The notes: generated by a model from the sequence alone, not told the origin. 64,000 nt of DNA from Chachezhania antarctica (GCF_003646465.1 NZ_QZEX01000005.1:187123-251122); one strand, 5' to 3'. Positions 54,213-64,000 are shown, counted from the stretch's first letter. A program made the numbers and translations.

Positions 54213-54632
54213 ATGACAGCAGACGAGATCATCCTGAAGCTTGGCCTTCAATCCCATCCAGAAGGCGGCCATTACCGCGAGATGTGGCGCGCCACCAATG
54301 ACGGGCGCCCGACAGGTACCAGCATCTACTTCCTGCTGAAGGAGGGCGAGAGCAGCCACTGGCACAAGGTCGACGCGACCGAGATCTGGTTCTACCACGC
54401 CGGCAGCCCGCTGATCCTGTCGATCGCGGAAACCGAGGCCGGGCCGGCCCGGGACCATCTCCTGACGCCGGACCTGACCGAAGGTGCGCCGCAGGTGATC
54501 ATTCCGGAAAACCACTGGCAGGCCGCGCGGCCCACCGGTGATTTCACGCTGGTCAGCTGCACCGTCTCCCCCGGTTTCGATTTCGCGGGTTTCACGCTGG
54601 CAGAACCGGGTTTCGACATCCCCCGCGCCTGA
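54213..54632 (+). CDS. DUF985 cupin-domain protein
   Basis: Cupin-fold protein of 139 residues. It has the signature start TADEIILKLGLQSHPEGGHYREMW, quoted only in part by SHPEGGHYREMW, plus SIYFLLKEGE and the His-rich SHWHKVDATEIWFYH. Function unknown. Start at 54213 matches the family; an ATG at 54195 is also possible. Divergent from selO. Confidence 0.82.
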   Translation: MTADEIILKLGLQSHPEGGHYREMWRATNDGRPTGTSIYFLLKEGESSHWHKVDATEIWFYHAGSPLILSIAETEAGPARDHLLTPDLTEGAPQVIIPENHWQAARPTGDFTLVSCTVSPGFDFAGFTLAEPGFDIPRA

Positions 54633-54651
54633 CCCCGCCCCACATTCCGAC

Positions 54652-54847
54652 GGGGGCGCTGCCCCCGGCCCGCGCGTGGCGCGTGCTCCCCGAGGTATTT
54701 GAAGACCAAAGAAGCCGGGCCGCCAATCCCGCGCTTCCCGCTGCTTCGGAGCCGTCCTCGCGTGGCGCGCCTGCGCCCGGAACGGGGCCCGGGCGCAAGG
54801 GAAATCGCCGAGGGGCCCCGCTCCGCGGGGAGACGGCTATTTCCCTT
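54652..54847. repeat. Palindrome-rich gap with nested palindromic element 2
   Basis: This stretch fills most of the 362-base gap 54633-54994. It holds GGGGGC-GCT-GCCCCC (54652-54666) and GACCAAAGAA (54704-54713). It then has 14-bp outer arms AAGGGAAATCGCCG/CGGCTATTTCCCTT (54797-54810 with 54834-54847, 13/14) around an inner CCCCGC/GCGGGG hairpin (54816-54830). The layout matches the element at 51134-51229. I see no gene in the gap. Confidence 0.65.
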
Positions 54848-54994
54848 GAGCGCGGGGCACGGCTCCGGGCAGCACGGCCGCTGCGTGAGGATGGCTTCGA
54901 AGCTGCTGCTTTGGTGGGCTCCGAAGCGCCTTTCCCCGGTACGTCCAAGGGCCGGAGCTTGCCATTCTTGCCTCTCCCGGTTCAACGTCGCGCC

Positions 54995-55891
54995 ATGGAT
55001 CACACCGCGTTTCTGTCCGACCTTCCCGCCGATACCAAGGCCGCGCTGTCGGCCCGCTCGAACAGAGCGGGGCTTCGGCATCTGGCGGTGTACATGGGTG
55101 CGCTGGCGCTGACGACGGCTCTGATCGCCGCGAAGGTGCCATTCTGGCCGCTGTGCCTGCTGCTGCAGGGCGTTTTGCTGGTGTTCCTTTTCACGCTTTC
55201 GCATGAATGCACCCACCAGACGCCGTTCCGGTCACCGTGGATCAGCGACCTTGTGGGCCATGCCATCGCGCCGCTGCTTTGCCTGCCCTTCACGTGGTTT
55301 CGCTACTTCCACCTTGCCCATCACCGCTTCACCAACGATCCCGAACGTGATCCTGAACTGGCCGGCGGCGGAAGGCCCGAGACCCTCGGGCACTGGCTTT
55401 TGTACCTGTCCGGCTGGCTGTACTGGCGCTCGGCGGCGGTGACACTCTCGCAGAACGCGTTCGGCACGCTCGATGCGCCCTACCTGCCGCCCCGGCGCCA
55501 TACCGCGATCCGGCGCGAGGCGCGGATCCTGCTGGCCGTCTATGTGGGGGCCGCCCTCAGCCTGGTTTTCTCGCCCCTGCTCTTCTGGATCTGGCTTCTG
55601 CCGGTCGTGATCGGGCAGCCGGTGCTGCGGCTCTACCTTTTGGCCGAACACGGGCTCTGCCCGCCGGTGGCCGACATGTTCGAGAACACGCGCACCACCT
55701 TCACGGGCCGGATCGTCCGGTTCCTGGCGTGGAACATGCCCTATCACGCCGAGCATCACGCCTACCCGTCCGTGCCGTTCCACAAACTGCCCACGCTGCA
55801 CGATCTGGCGCAACCGCATCTTAAGTCGACCTCGCCCGGCTACGCCGCCTTTACGCGGAGCTACCTGCGCCGCCTGCGCCCGGGGCGCTGA
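54995..55891 (+). CDS. Fatty-acid desaturase-family membrane protein
   Basis: Di-iron membrane oxygenase of 298 residues. The three His boxes are HECTH, HLAHH and HAEHH, spread over four or so hydrophobic segments. It could act on lipids or carotenoids. Start at MDHTAF because the upstream reading runs through the palindromic gap. The 3' end overlaps the convergent anmK 3' end by 41 bases. Confidence 0.85.
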   Translation: MDHTAFLSDLPADTKAALSARSNRAGLRHLAVYMGALALTTALIAAKVPFWPLCLLLQGVLLVFLFTLSHECTHQTPFRSPWISDLVGHAIAPLLCLPFTWFRYFHLAHHRFTNDPERDPELAGGGRPETLGHWLLYLSGWLYWRSAAVTLSQNAFGTLDAPYLPPRRHTAIRREARILLAVYVGAALSLVFSPLLFWIWLLPVVIGQPVLRLYLLAEHGLCPPVADMFENTRTTFTGRIVRFLAWNMPYHAEHHAYPSVPFHKLPTLHDLAQPHLKSTSPGYAAFTRSYLRRLRPGR

Positions 55892-56978
55892 ACACACCGC
55901 CGCCCACTGGCGCACGAACGCCGGTGGTGCCGGGGCAGGATGTAGGCAGACCACGGGCCACGCGGACGGCCAGATGGGCGAAAGCCTGCGCTTCCAGCAT
56001 GTCGCCGTCTAATCCGGCCTCCTCGACCGGAACGACCGGACAGGGCAGCGTGACGCGCAGCATCTCCATCAGCACCGGGTTGTGCCGCCCGCCGCCGGTG
56101 ACCAGCAGGCGCTCGACCGGTTTCGGGAAGTGTCTGGCGCCGGCGGCCACGCCCGCGGCCGACATCGCGGTCAGCGTGGCCGCGGCGTCGGCGTCCGACA
56201 AGTCGTCCACCAGCGTCACCATCTCGGCAAAGTCGTTCCGGTCAAGAGATTTGGGCGGGCGGCGCGTGAAATATGGAGAGGCAAGGAACTGCTCCACCGC
56301 GCCCTCATCAACCTTGCCCTGCGCCGCCAGCGCGCCGCCTTCGTCCATGTCGAGCCCCCGGCGCGCCTGCATCAGGTCGTTGACCGGCGCGTTCGCGGGG
56401 CCGGTGTCGAAGGCTAGAAGCGCGCCTTCGTCCTCGGGCCGGTCGAAGGACGGATCGACATAGGTCAGGTTGCCCACGCCGCCGAGGTTCAGGAAGGCCA
56501 CGGGGCCCGTGGCGCTGAACCACTTGGCACAGGCGAAGTGGAAGAACGGCGCCAGCGGAGCACCCTCGCCCCCCATGGTCACGTCTTCGGACCGGAAATC
56601 CCAGACCACCGGCACGCCGAGTGCATCGGCCAGCGCCTGACCGTCCCCCACCTGCAACGTGCCCTTCGTGCGCGGGGCATGGGCCAGCGTCTGACCGTGA
56701 TAACCCACCAGATCGACATCGCCGAACGTGCCCAGCAGCGCGGCATGAGAGGCATCGGTGATCTTCGCCGCCGCCTCGACCTCCGGCCCTGACCAGAGGC
56801 CAAGGGCCGCGCGCAGCACCGCGCGCTCGGCTACCGGATAGCTGCGGTAATCGGACGGGCCGAAGCCGAAGACCGTATGCCCGTCGGTTTCCACCACCGC
56901 TGCATCGACCCCGTCGAGCGACGTGCCGGACATCGCCCCCAGGGCCCGAACCGGCCCCGTGTCCCATTTCCCCTGCAT
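55851..56978 (-). CDS. anmK: Anhydro-N-acetylmuramic acid kinase
   Basis: Murein-recycling kinase of 375 residues that converts anhydroMurNAc to MurNAc-6-phosphate. It has the phosphate loop [14 protein letters not shown], catalytic [20 protein letters not shown] with the [11 protein letters not shown] segment, and [11 protein letters not shown]. Complete. It diverges from tyrS across 88 bases, with 41 overlapping bases at the desaturase end. Confidence 0.95.
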   Translation of the reverse strand: MQGKWDTGPVRALGAMSGTSLDGVDAAVVETDGHTVFGFGPSDYRSYPVAERAVLRAALGLWSGPEVEAAAKITDASHAALLGTFGDVDLVGYHGQTLAHAPRTKGTLQVGDGQALADALGVPVVWDFRSEDVTMGGEGAPLAPFFHFACAKWFSATGPVAFLNLGGVGNLTYVDPSFDRPEDEGALLAFDTGPANAPVNDLMQARRGLDMDEGGALAAQGKVDEGAVEQFLASPYFTRRPPKSLDRNDFAEMVTLVDDLSDADAAATLTAMSAAGVAAGARHFPKPVERLLVTGGGRHNPVLMEMLRVTLPCPVVPVEEAGLDGDMLEAQAFAHLAVRVARGLPTSCPGTTGVRAPVGGGVFSAPGAGGAGSSA

Positions 56979-57066
56979 CAGCGCGCCCTTTCCTGCATCA
57001 AGCGGCCTTTTCCTTGGGCCATCGGCCCTCTATAGACTGCGCCCTGTATAACTGCCGAGGCAAGCC

Positions 57067-58314
57067 ATGACCTACCACCCGAAATCGGACTTCATCGCCG
57101 TGATGATGGAACGCGGTTTTCTGGCGGACTGCACCGACTATCAGGCGCTCGACGATGCCCTGATCGCCGGCGCAGTGCCCGGGTATATCGGTTATGACGC
57201 CACGGCCAAGTCCCTGCATGTCGGGCATCTGATGAACATCATGATGCTGCGCTGGCTGCAGAAGACGGGCCACAAGCCGATCACGCTGATGGGCGGGGGC
57301 ACCACCAAGGTGGGCGATCCGTCGTTCCGGTCGGACGAACGGCCGCTGCTGGATGCCCAGGCCATCGACGACAATATCGACGGCATGAACCGCGTCTTCG
57401 CGAAGTACCTGACCTATGGCGACGGGCCCAACGACGCGCTGATGCTCAATAATGCCGAATGGCTGGACGGGCTGAACTACCTCGATTTCCTGAGGGACAT
57501 CGGGCGGCATTTCAGCGTCAACCGGATGCTGTCCTTTGAATCGGTAAAGTCCCGGCTCGACCGCGAACAGTCGCTGTCGTTTCTGGAATTCAACTACATG
57601 ATCCTGCAGGCCTATGATTTCCTTGAGCTGAACCGCCGCTATGGTTGCCTGCTTCAGATGGGCGGATCGGACCAGTGGGGCAATATCGTCAACGGGATCG
57701 ACCTGACCCGCCGCGTGCTGGATCACGAGATCTACGGGCTGACGACGCCGCTTCTGACCACGTCCGACGGGCGCAAGATGGGCAAGTCGGCGGGCGGGGC
57801 CGTGTGGCTGAACGGGGATATGCTGAGCTCGTACGAGTTCTGGCAGTTCTGGCGCAACACGACCGATGCCGATGTGGGCCGGTTCCTGAAGATCTTCACG
57901 GAACTGCCGGTCGACGAATGCGACCGGCTGGCGGCGCTGGAAGGGTCCGAGATCAACGACGCCAAGATCATCCTTGCGAACGAGGCGACGCGCCTTCTGC
58001 ACGGTGAAGACGCCGCGCAGACGGCCGAAGCCACGGCGCGCGAGGTGTTCGAAAAGGGCGGCGTGGGCGACGATCTTCCGACGCTGGTCCTGCAGGCGGA
58101 AGAGCTGACGGACGGTGTTTCCATCGTCCAGCTTCTGGTGCGCGCGGGGCTTGCCAAATCGGGGAAGGAGGCAAAACGCCTGATCGCCGAAAACGGCGCC
58201 CGGATGGACGATGCGCCGTTGACCGACGCCGGACTGATGATCCACTCGGCCAACCTTCCGATCAAGCTGAGCGCCGGCAAGAAGCGCCACGCGCTGGTCC
58301 ATCTCGCCGCATGA
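57067..58314 (+). CDS. tyrS: Tyrosyl-tRNA synthetase
   Basis: Class I synthetase of 415 residues. The HIGH-type motif is SLHVGHLMN, the tyrosine/ATP site includes GGSDQWGNI, and the KMSKS-type loop is GRKMGKSAG. The C-terminal S4-like RNA-binding domain ([19 protein letters not shown]) is intact. Complete. Confidence 0.97.
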   Translation: MTYHPKSDFIAVMMERGFLADCTDYQALDDALIAGAVPGYIGYDATAKSLHVGHLMNIMMLRWLQKTGHKPITLMGGGTTKVGDPSFRSDERPLLDAQAIDDNIDGMNRVFAKYLTYGDGPNDALMLNNAEWLDGLNYLDFLRDIGRHFSVNRMLSFESVKSRLDREQSLSFLEFNYMILQAYDFLELNRRYGCLLQMGGSDQWGNIVNGIDLTRRVLDHEIYGLTTPLLTTSDGRKMGKSAGGAVWLNGDMLSSYEFWQFWRNTTDADVGRFLKIFTELPVDECDRLAALEGSEINDAKIILANEATRLLHGEDAAQTAEATAREVFEKGGVGDDLPTLVLQAEELTDGVSIVQLLVRAGLAKSGKEAKRLIAENGARMDDAPLTDAGLMIHSANLPIKLSAGKKRHALVHLAA

Positions 58315-58325
58315 CACAGCCGTAG

Positions 58326-58346
58326 GGTGCGTGGTTTCCACGCACC
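58326..58346 (+). terminator. Hairpin directly after tyrS
   Basis: Perfect 9-bp stem GGTGCGTGG-TTT-CCACGCACC, 11 bases after the tyrS stop. No real T-run follows (TTA), so it may be a stability element rather than a terminator. Confidence 0.5.
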
Positions 58347-58399
58347 TTACCCGGACCTCAAGCCAAATGACGTCGCGTGGCCTTCCGTAAGGGCAAGCG

Positions 58400-58716
58400 C
58401 GCCAAGAGCTTGGAAAAGTCCCTGATCCGCGTATCTGGAAGGTGTTGGTTTAATCATCATTGGTCCGTGCCCTTTGTTTTCAGGGGCCGGACATGCCGGA
58501 CAAGGGACCCGAACGTCCCTGCCAGCGTTATTGTCAAGACACCGGACATGACCCGATGCGCCCTATTTCGGGCGGATGCATTGAATGAAGTCCGGTCCGC
58601 CGCGGGCCCTCGCAAATCCACTCACGGAGCCCAAAGCACCAAGCGGCCGGAAGAAGCCGCTGATTGACGTGCGATCTTGAATGCCCGTCGGCCCTGCGCT
58701 GGCGGGTTTTTTCTTG
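58400..58716 (+). ncRNA. Candidate structured small RNA between tyrS and recN
   Basis: The 414-base gap 58315-58728 carries no convincing gene. It contains imperfect GTCCG.../...CGGAC arms, CGCCC-TATTTC-GGGCG (58559-58574) and AGCGGC/GCCGCT (58642-58661). A rightward intrinsic terminator follows at 58684-58715. The terminator lies about 370 bases past tyrS, so it fits an independent transcript or a long tyrS 3' UTR. A 96-residue reading at 58377-58667 has no family support. The 5' end is undefined. Confidence 0.35.
58684..58715 (+). terminator. Rightward intrinsic terminator before recN
   Basis: CCCGTCG/TGGCGGG stem (with G-T pairs) followed by TTTTTTCTT, reading rightward, 13 bases from the convergent recN stop. 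Confidence 0.75.
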
Positions 58717-58728
58717 GGGGCCGGGCCC

Positions 58729-60378
58729 CTACCCGTCCAGCAAAGATTTCGCGGCGGCGCGCGCCTCGGCCGAGATCTTGTCGCCCGACAGCATCCGCGC
58801 GATTTCGTCCACGCGATCATCAGGCGCGAGATCGGTGACCGACGACAGGGTCATGTCGTCCGCAACCCGCTTTTCGACCCGCCAGTGATGTGCACCAAGC
58901 GCGGCGACCTGCGGGGAATGCGTGACGACCAGCACCTGGCCATTGTCGGCCAGTGCCTTCAGACGGCGCCCGACAGCATCGGCCGTGGCACCGCCAACAC
59001 CCCGGTCGATCTCGTCGAAGATCAGCGTGCGCTGGCTGTCTTCGCCCGTCAGGCAGACCTTCAGCGCCAGCAGGAAGCGCGATAGCTCCCCGCCCGACGC
59101 GATCTTGTCCAAAGGACCCGAGGGCGCGCCGGGGTTCGTGGCGACCGTGAAGGCCACAGCGTCGCGCCCCGACGGGCCGGGCTCTGCCGGTTCCAGCTTG
59201 GTGGCGAAGACCGCGCGGTCCATCTTCAGGGGTGCCAGTTCCGCCATCACAGCTGCATCGAGGCGACCGGCGGCTTCGGTACGCAGCGCGGTCAGCGCCC
59301 CTGCCGCCTCGTCATAGGCCGCGGCCGTTTTCTTCGCCGCGGCTTCCAGATCCGCCAGGTTCGCATCGCCCGCATCCAGAGCCGCGAGCCGTTCGCGCAG
59401 CGTGTCGGCAAAGGTGCCCAGATCGTCCGGCGCCACGCCGTGCTTTCGCGCCATGGCGCGGATCGCGAACAGGCGTTCTTCGGCGTCTTCCAGTTCCCCG
59501 GTATCGAACTGCAACGCCTCAAGGCAGCGTTCGACACCGCTTTGCGCCTCGCCCAGTTCCTCCAGCACGCGGCCCAGGGCGGCGATCGGCGGTTCCAGCG
59601 CTTCGGCGGCGGTGTCTGATACGCCTTCCAGCCAGCGCAGCGCCTCGCCCAGCATGCCCTCGGCCGCGTCGGTGCCTAGCAGGGCATGCGCGCGGGCCAC
59701 GTCATCCCGGATCCGTTCAGCGGCCTGCATGGTCCGGCGGCGCATGTCGAGATCCGCGTCCTCGCCCGGTTCGGGGCTCAGCTTGTCCAGTTCCTCGACC
59801 GCGTGACGGAGGAATTCCTCTTCCGATCTTGCGGCCTCCAGCTTCTCGCGCGCCTCCTCGACGGCGGCGGCGGCCTTCTGACGGGCCGTCCAAGCGGTAC
59901 GCACCATATCGCGCGCCGGGGCCGCGCCTGCGAAATCGTCCAACAGATCGCGATGTCCGCGCGGGTTCAGCAGGCCGCGATCATCGTGCTGGCCGTGAAG
60001 CTCCACCAAGGTCTCGGACAGGTCCCGCAGCACCTGCCCGGAACAGCGGCGGTCGTTGATCCACGCGGTCTTGCGGCCATCGGGCATGTTGATGCGGCGC
60101 AGGATCAGCTCGTCGCCGGGGGGAATGCCGGCGTCTTCCAGCACGGCATGCGCGGGGTGATCCGGGCCGATCTCGAACACGGCTGTCACCTCGCCCTGCT
60201 CCGCGCCCTGCCGAACCAGTTCCGCCCGTCCGCGCCAGCCCAGCACGAAGCCCAGCGAATCCAGTAGGATCGACTTCCCGGCACCGGTTTCCCCCGTAAG
60301 CACGTTCAGCCCGGGCCTGAACTGAAGGTCCAGCCGGTCAATTATAAGCATGTCACGGATATCGAGCGCGCGTAGCAT
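58729..60378 (-). CDS. recN: DNA repair protein RecN
   Basis: SMC-like ATPase of 549 residues for double-strand break repair. Walker A is GETGAGKS near residue 30, followed by long coiled-coil arms around a central region, then the signature ASGGELSRFLLAL, Walker B TLIFDEID and the VVTHSPQVAALG switch. Complete. Downstream of bamD on the same strand, 57 bases apart. Confidence 0.95.
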   Translation of the reverse strand: MLRALDIRDMLIIDRLDLQFRPGLNVLTGETGAGKSILLDSLGFVLGWRGRAELVRQGAEQGEVTAVFEIGPDHPAHAVLEDAGIPPGDELILRRINMPDGRKTAWINDRRCSGQVLRDLSETLVELHGQHDDRGLLNPRGHRDLLDDFAGAAPARDMVRTAWTARQKAAAAVEEAREKLEAARSEEEFLRHAVEELDKLSPEPGEDADLDMRRRTMQAAERIRDDVARAHALLGTDAAEGMLGEALRWLEGVSDTAAEALEPPIAALGRVLEELGEAQSGVERCLEALQFDTGELEDAEERLFAIRAMARKHGVAPDDLGTFADTLRERLAALDAGDANLADLEAAAKKTAAAYDEAAGALTALRTEAAGRLDAAVMAELAPLKMDRAVFATKLEPAEPGPSGRDAVAFTVATNPGAPSGPLDKIASGGELSRFLLALKVCLTGEDSQRTLIFDEIDRGVGGATADAVGRRLKALADNGQVLVVTHSPQVAALGAHHWRVEKRVADDMTLSSVTDLAPDDRVDEIARMLSGDKISAEARAAAKSLLDG

Positions 60379-60435
60379 TCCACTCTCACTCGTCGGGAAG
60401 AAGGCAACGCTTCTTCCCTTACACGCTCCGAACGG

Positions 60436-61302
60436 TCAGAGCCAGTGCCCCTGGATCGACTGGCGATAGATCTGTGCCAGCCAGCTGTCGCCCGAGCTTT
60501 TCGGCTCCAGCCCCCTGGACGCAAGGAGCCTGTAGCTGTCGTCGTACCAGTCCGTCGACTGGTAGTTGTAGCCAAGGATCGCCGCCGCCGTCTGCGCTTC
60601 GGTCACCAGACCCAGCGACAGATAGGCCTCGACCAGGCGGTGCAGCGCTTCGGGCGTATGGGTGGTGGTCTGGAAATCCTCGACAACCACGCGGAAGCGG
60701 TTGATGGCCGAGGTATAGTGCTTGCGGCGCAGGTAGTAGCGACCGATCTCCATCTCCTTGGAGGCAAGGTGATCGAAGGCGAGGTCGAATTTCAGAATGG
60801 CCGAGGTCGCGTATTCGCTGTCGGGATAGACCTCGATCACGCGGCGCAGGCTTTGCAGCGCCTGGAAGGTCAGGCCCTGGTCGCGGCCGACCTCGTCGAT
60901 CTGGTCGTAATAGGACAGCGCCAGCAGGTACTGGGCATAGGCCGCATCTTCATCGGTGGGGTAGAAGTCGATGTACCGCTGCGCGGCCCCGCGGCTGTCT
61001 TCGTAGTCCTTGCCCTGATGGTAGGCATAGGCCTGCATGATCAGCGCGCGCTTGGCGAGGGTGGAATAGGGATAGAGCCGTTCGACTTCGGAAAAGAAAT
61101 AGGCCGAGTCGTCGAAGCGGCTGCGTTCCAGCTCGAACTCACCGCGTTCGAAGATCTGCTGGGCGGTATAGCCTTCGAGATTTTCATCGCGATCAACCGG
61201 ACCCTCGAACACGCCGCAGGCGGCGACGAGCGAGACCAGTGTGACGGCGATCAGGCGCCGTATCCGGTCCGCCAGTCCTGCGCGCATCCAAGCGACTTTC
61301 AT
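60436..61302 (-). CDS. bamD: Outer-membrane assembly lipoprotein BamD
   Basis: Lipoprotein of 288 residues in the BAM complex that inserts outer-membrane beta-barrels. The signal peptide ends in lipobox VAAC, and five TPR-type repeats follow (AQQIFERGEFELE, YSTLAKRALIMQAYAYHQ, AAYAQYLLALSYYDQ and later). Complete. Lies 152 bases downstream of lpxC. Confidence 0.94.
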   Translation of the reverse strand: MKVAWMRAGLADRIRRLIAVTLVSLVAACGVFEGPVDRDENLEGYTAQQIFERGEFELERSRFDDSAYFFSEVERLYPYSTLAKRALIMQAYAYHQGKDYEDSRGAAQRYIDFYPTDEDAAYAQYLLALSYYDQIDEVGRDQGLTFQALQSLRRVIEVYPDSEYATSAILKFDLAFDHLASKEMEIGRYYLRRKHYTSAINRFRVVVEDFQTTTHTPEALHRLVEAYLSLGLVTEAQTAAAILGYNYQSTDWYDDSYRLLASRGLEPKSSGDSWLAQIYRQSIQGHWL

Positions 61303-61454
61303 GCCTGCTCTTCCCCGAACTTCGCTTCTTGGGCCACTACGGCAAATGGGTCACTTGCTGGACCTTTATTGCCTGCGTCCCGTCCTCTAGCACAGTCCTT
61401 GGCGGAGCAAAACGCCTTAAGTCGGTTACATGGGGGTGCGGACGACAGGGCAGA

Positions 61455-62480
61455 TCACGCGGCCTGGCGGGTCTCGGCCGGCAGTTCCGCAAGGGTCAAA
61501 CCTGCGCCAGGAAGGGCTGCGGCGGTCACCGGGTCGCAATCGACGATGCGATAGGCGCCGGGTGTGGCAAAGAGTTGCCGCAGCAGCGTGTTGGTCACGG
61601 CATGCCCCGCCCGGTGGCCGACATAGCGGCCCAGAATCGGTGCGCCGGCCAGAAACAGGTCGCCCAGGGCGTCGAGCATCTTGTGGCGCACGGGTTCATC
61701 CGCATGGCGCAGACCGCCGGGCGTCAGGACCGTTTCGCCGTCGACGACGACAGCGTTGTCAAGCGTGCCGCCAAGGGCCAGGCCCTTGTCGTGCATCGCG
61801 TCGATGTCCGAGGCGCGGCAGAACGTCCGGGCATCCGAAAGCTCGCGGCTGAAGGCACCGTTGCGCAGATCCAGCACGCGGCTTTGACGGCCGATGGCGG
61901 GATCCGGGAAATCGATGTGGAATTCCATGACGAGATGCTTGCCGGTGCCGTCCTTGGGCGCGGCGACGGGCAACAGGGCGGCCTGTGCGTCGCCCACCTT
62001 CACCCGGATGGGGCGCAGGATCTCGATCGCGCGGACAGGTGCGTTCTGGCGGCGAAGACCGGCAGCGACGATGCCGCGCAGGAAGGGCGCGGCAGATCCG
62101 TCGAGGATCGGCATTTCCGGTGCATCGACTTCGATCAGGACGTTCTGGAGCCCGGCCCCCGCAAGGGCGGCCATGACGTGTTCGACCGTGCCGACCGAGA
62201 CGCCGGCTTCGTTCACCAGCTTGGTGTTCAAGGGGCCGCGTTCGACCGCGTCCCAGCTTGCCGGGATCATGGCCGAGGGGCCTTCGACATCCGTCCGCTT
62301 CAGCCAGATGCCGTACCCTGCCGGAGCCGGGTTCAGCACAAGCCGAACCGGTGCGCCGCTGTGCAGGCCCACGCCATGGAAACTGACTGATCTTTGAAGC
62401 GTCTGTTGCAATGTCTTCCCACTCGTCTTCTCTTCGCCGATCCGCGCCGGCTTTTGATGACTGAGAGGTAGACACGCCAC
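61455..62480 (-). CDS. lpxC: UDP-3-O-acyl-N-acetylglucosamine deacetylase LpxC
   Basis: Zinc hydrolase for the committed step of lipid A synthesis. It has the GVGLHSG start, metal-ligand TVEHVMAALAG, and the second zinc site HKMLDALGD with the conserved His and Asp. 341 residues from the ATG. The first 23 residues do not resemble the family, so a TTG start at residue 24 (LQQTLQ, with GGGA upstream) is plausible and would shorten it. Confidence 0.93.
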   Translation of the reverse strand: MACLPLSHQKPARIGEEKTSGKTLQQTLQRSVSFHGVGLHSGAPVRLVLNPAPAGYGIWLKRTDVEGPSAMIPASWDAVERGPLNTKLVNEAGVSVGTVEHVMAALAGAGLQNVLIEVDAPEMPILDGSAAPFLRGIVAAGLRRQNAPVRAIEILRPIRVKVGDAQAALLPVAAPKDGTGKHLVMEFHIDFPDPAIGRQSRVLDLRNGAFSRELSDARTFCRASDIDAMHDKGLALGGTLDNAVVVDGETVLTPGGLRHADEPVRHKMLDALGDLFLAGAPILGRYVGHRAGHAVTNTLLRQLFATPGAYRIVDCDPVTAAALPGAGLTLAELPAETRQAA

Positions 62481-62575
62481 CTGTTAAGCTCAACTCAATC
62501 TTTGCAACGGTGTGAAACATGGGCGCGACGCCTGTCGGCAGATACCCGCGCACGCATGCCAAACCATTGACTATC

Positions 62576-62602
62576 AATAAAAAAGCCGCCCCGTAGGGCG
62601 GC
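62576..62602 (-). terminator. Intrinsic terminator of ftsZ
   Basis: Leftward: GCCGCCC-TACG-GGGCGGC followed by TTTTTTATT. Perfect 7-bp stem, 48 bases beyond the ftsZ stop. It separates ftsZ from lpxC transcription. Confidence 0.93.
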
Positions 62603-62650
62603 CTGAAGATGATCTTCTCACCGGCGAATTTACTTCGCCTGTTGTTGAGT

Positions 62651-64000
62651 TCAGTTGGCCTGACGGCGCAGGAAGGCCGGAATTTCGATCCGCTCCTGGT
62701 CTTCGTCAGCCTCCGGCATGGCGCCGCGACCGGGATCCGGGCGGTGCATCGGCTGGGCCACGGGCGCCTGACGGGCCTGGCCTTCGGCCTGGGCTTCACC
62801 GTTGTGACCGGTCATCCGGTTGATCAGGGTGTTCAGGCCGAAACGGCGCTGTTCGCCATGGGCAGCCGGGGTCTGCTGGATGTCGCGGGCCTGCGGCCGG
62901 GGCGCGCGCGCGGGCTGCTGCTGCACCGGCGGAGCGGAATGCAGCGGGCGCGGAGCGGCCGTCGGCGGGGTGTAGGTATCGGGCTCGTCTTCCATCGCGT
63001 CGGGCTGCGGCTGGAAGCTGGGCATCGCCGGGCGATAGGCTGGTTCCGGAATGTCCCGCGCATCGGCGGCCGGGGCCTCGTATTCGTACCCGTCGTCATA
63101 GCCGTCCTGGGCGACCTCTTCGATCAGGTCGTGCCGTTCGGATTCGAACCCGTCGAAGCTGGTCTGGCTTTCCGAGGCCTGGGCGTAGCGCGGCTCGGGC
63201 TCGGGCACGGCGGCGGCCACGGGTTCCGGCGCAGGCACCGGCTCGGGCTTCGGCGCTTCAACGGTCTGCGGCGGCAGCGGCGCGGCCATCGACCGGCGCG
63301 GTTTGGGCACTTCGCCCGCGTTTTCTGACGCGTCGATGCCGGTCGCGACAACGCTGACGCGCATCGTGCCGTTCATGTCGGCGTCGAGTGTCGAGCCGAC
63401 GATGATGTTGGCTTCCGGATCCACTTCCTCGCGGATGCGGTTGGCGGCTTCGTCCAGTTCGAACAGGGTCAGATCCGGACCGCCGGTAATGTTGATCAGC
63501 ACGCCCTTGGCGCCGCGCAGCGAGATCTCGTCGAGCAGCGGGTTTGCTATGGCCTTCTCGGCCGCCTGGATCGCGCGGTCTTCGCCTTCGGCTTCGCCCG
63601 TGCCCATCATGGCCTTGCCCATCTCGTCCATCACGGCGCGCACGTCCGCGAAATCGAGGTTGATCAGACCGGGGCGCACCATCAGGTCGGTCACGCCCTT
63701 CACGCCCTGGTACAGGACATCGTCGGCCATCGAGAACGCCTCGGTAAAGGTCGTCTTCTCGTTGGCGAGGCGGAACAGGTTCTGGTTCGGAATGATGATC
63801 AGCGTGTCGACGACCTGCTGCAGCGCGTCGACCCCGTCTTCCGCCTGGCGCATCCGCTTGGCGCCTTCGAACTGGAAGGGTTTCGTCACGACGCCGACGG
63901 TCAGGACACCAAGCTCCCGCGCGGCCTGCGCGATGATCGGCGCGGCCCCGGTTCCGGTGCCGCCGCCCATCCCTGCCGTGATGAAGCACATGTGCGACCC
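62651..64000 (-). CDS. ftsZ: Cell division protein FtsZ (5' end cut by window)
   Basis: Tubulin-like GTPase that forms the division ring; 449 residues are present. The GTP loop [10 protein letters not shown] and the T7 loop NLDFADV are visible. After about residue 245 comes a roughly 200-residue Ala/Pro/Glu-rich linker, long compared with E. coli FtsZ but usual in alphaproteobacteria. It ends in the conserved peptide IPAFLRRQ that binds FtsA and other partners. The N-terminal about 100 residues lie beyond the window. Confidence 0.96.
   Translation of the reverse strand, partial: GSHMCFITAGMGGGTGTGAAPIIAQAARELGVLTVGVVTKPFQFEGAKRMRQAEDGVDALQQVVDTLIIIPNQNLFRLANEKTTFTEAFSMADDVLYQGVKGVTDLMVRPGLINLDFADVRAVMDEMGKAMMGTGEAEGEDRAIQAAEKAIANPLLDEISLRGAKGVLINITGGPDLTLFELDEAANRIREEVDPEANIIVGSTLDADMNGTMRVSVVATGIDASENAGEVPKPRRSMAAPLPPQTVEAPKPEPVPAPEPVAAAVPEPEPRYAQASESQTSFDGFESERHDLIEEVAQDGYDDGYEYEAPAADARDIPEPAYRPAMPSFQPQPDAMEDEPDTYTPPTAAPRPLHSAPPVQQQPARAPRPQARDIQQTPAAHGEQRRFGLNTLINRMTGHNGEAQAEGQARQAPVAQPMHRPDPGRGAMPEADEDQERIEIPAFLRRQAN

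Noticed and set aside
54683-54994. Coding extension upstream of the desaturase
   Set aside because: The reading crosses the palindromic element and gives Arg/Gly/Pro-rich sequence typical of non-coding GC-rich DNA.
58377-58667. A 96-residue protein between tyrS and recN
   Set aside because: No ribosome site, no family resemblance, and several hairpins inside the region point to RNA or non-coding sequence.

Overview
The window comes from a high-GC alphaproteobacterium of the Rhodobacteraceae (roseobacter) type. The evidence is the ftsZ-lpxC-bamD-recN block, the che operon layout, TRAP and ribose-type ABC carbohydrate transporters, a Fur/Mur regulator without the usual Cys pairs, and short intergenic palindromes. 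Genes are dense, often overlap by 1-8 bases (ATGA, TGATG, GTGA), and GC is uniformly high except for one pocket at about 23.2-24.4 kb.

Region 1 (1-10.4 kb) is chemotaxis. A leftward operon runs STAS protein, cheY, cheA, cheW, transmembrane receptor, cheW, cheR, cheB (cut by the window start). Rightward lie a soluble coiled-coil protein with a CheZ-like Asp-x3-Gln motif and a decayed receptor hairpin, and a soluble PAS chemoreceptor whose PAS domain keeps the haem-ligand pattern of FixL. Region 2 (10.5-24.2 kb) is mixed housekeeping: luciferase-like oxidoreductase, phosphomannomutase, a lipoprotein, ribonuclease D, purN-purM, a CAU-anticodon tRNA, a secreted SGNH esterase fused to RTX repeats, a phospholipase D family protein, an EnvZ-like kinase, an MBL hydrolase and tRNA-Asn. 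A lone low-GC gene for a nuclease-like protein follows tRNA-Asn.

Region 3 (24.4-35.8 kb) is a sugar-acid pathway best explained as non-phosphorylative L-fucose (or L-galactose-type sugar) catabolism: ABC importer, mutarotase, aldose 1-dehydrogenase, lactonase, UxaA-family dehydratase, BDH2-like dehydrogenase and FAH-family hydrolase, giving pyruvate and lactate. Two further dehydrogenases and a tandem-HTH GntR regulator belong to it. Region 4 (35.8-46.5 kb) holds a TRAP transporter and a complete indole-3-acetate degradation cluster in the order iacH-A-B-I-C-D-E-F-G with a MarR-type iacR. A 19-bp palindrome-like motif occurs once between dctP and iacR and twice upstream of iacH, tying transporter and catabolic operon into one likely regulon. 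Sugar and auxin catabolism side by side suggest life on algal or plant exudates; this is inference.

Region 5 (46.8-64 kb) is mostly core: two small exported proteins, enolase, DMT transporters, an AbrB-family membrane protein, Fur/Mur, SelO, a DUF985 cupin, a desaturase, anmK, tyrS, a possible small RNA, recN, bamD, lpxC and the 3' part of ftsZ.
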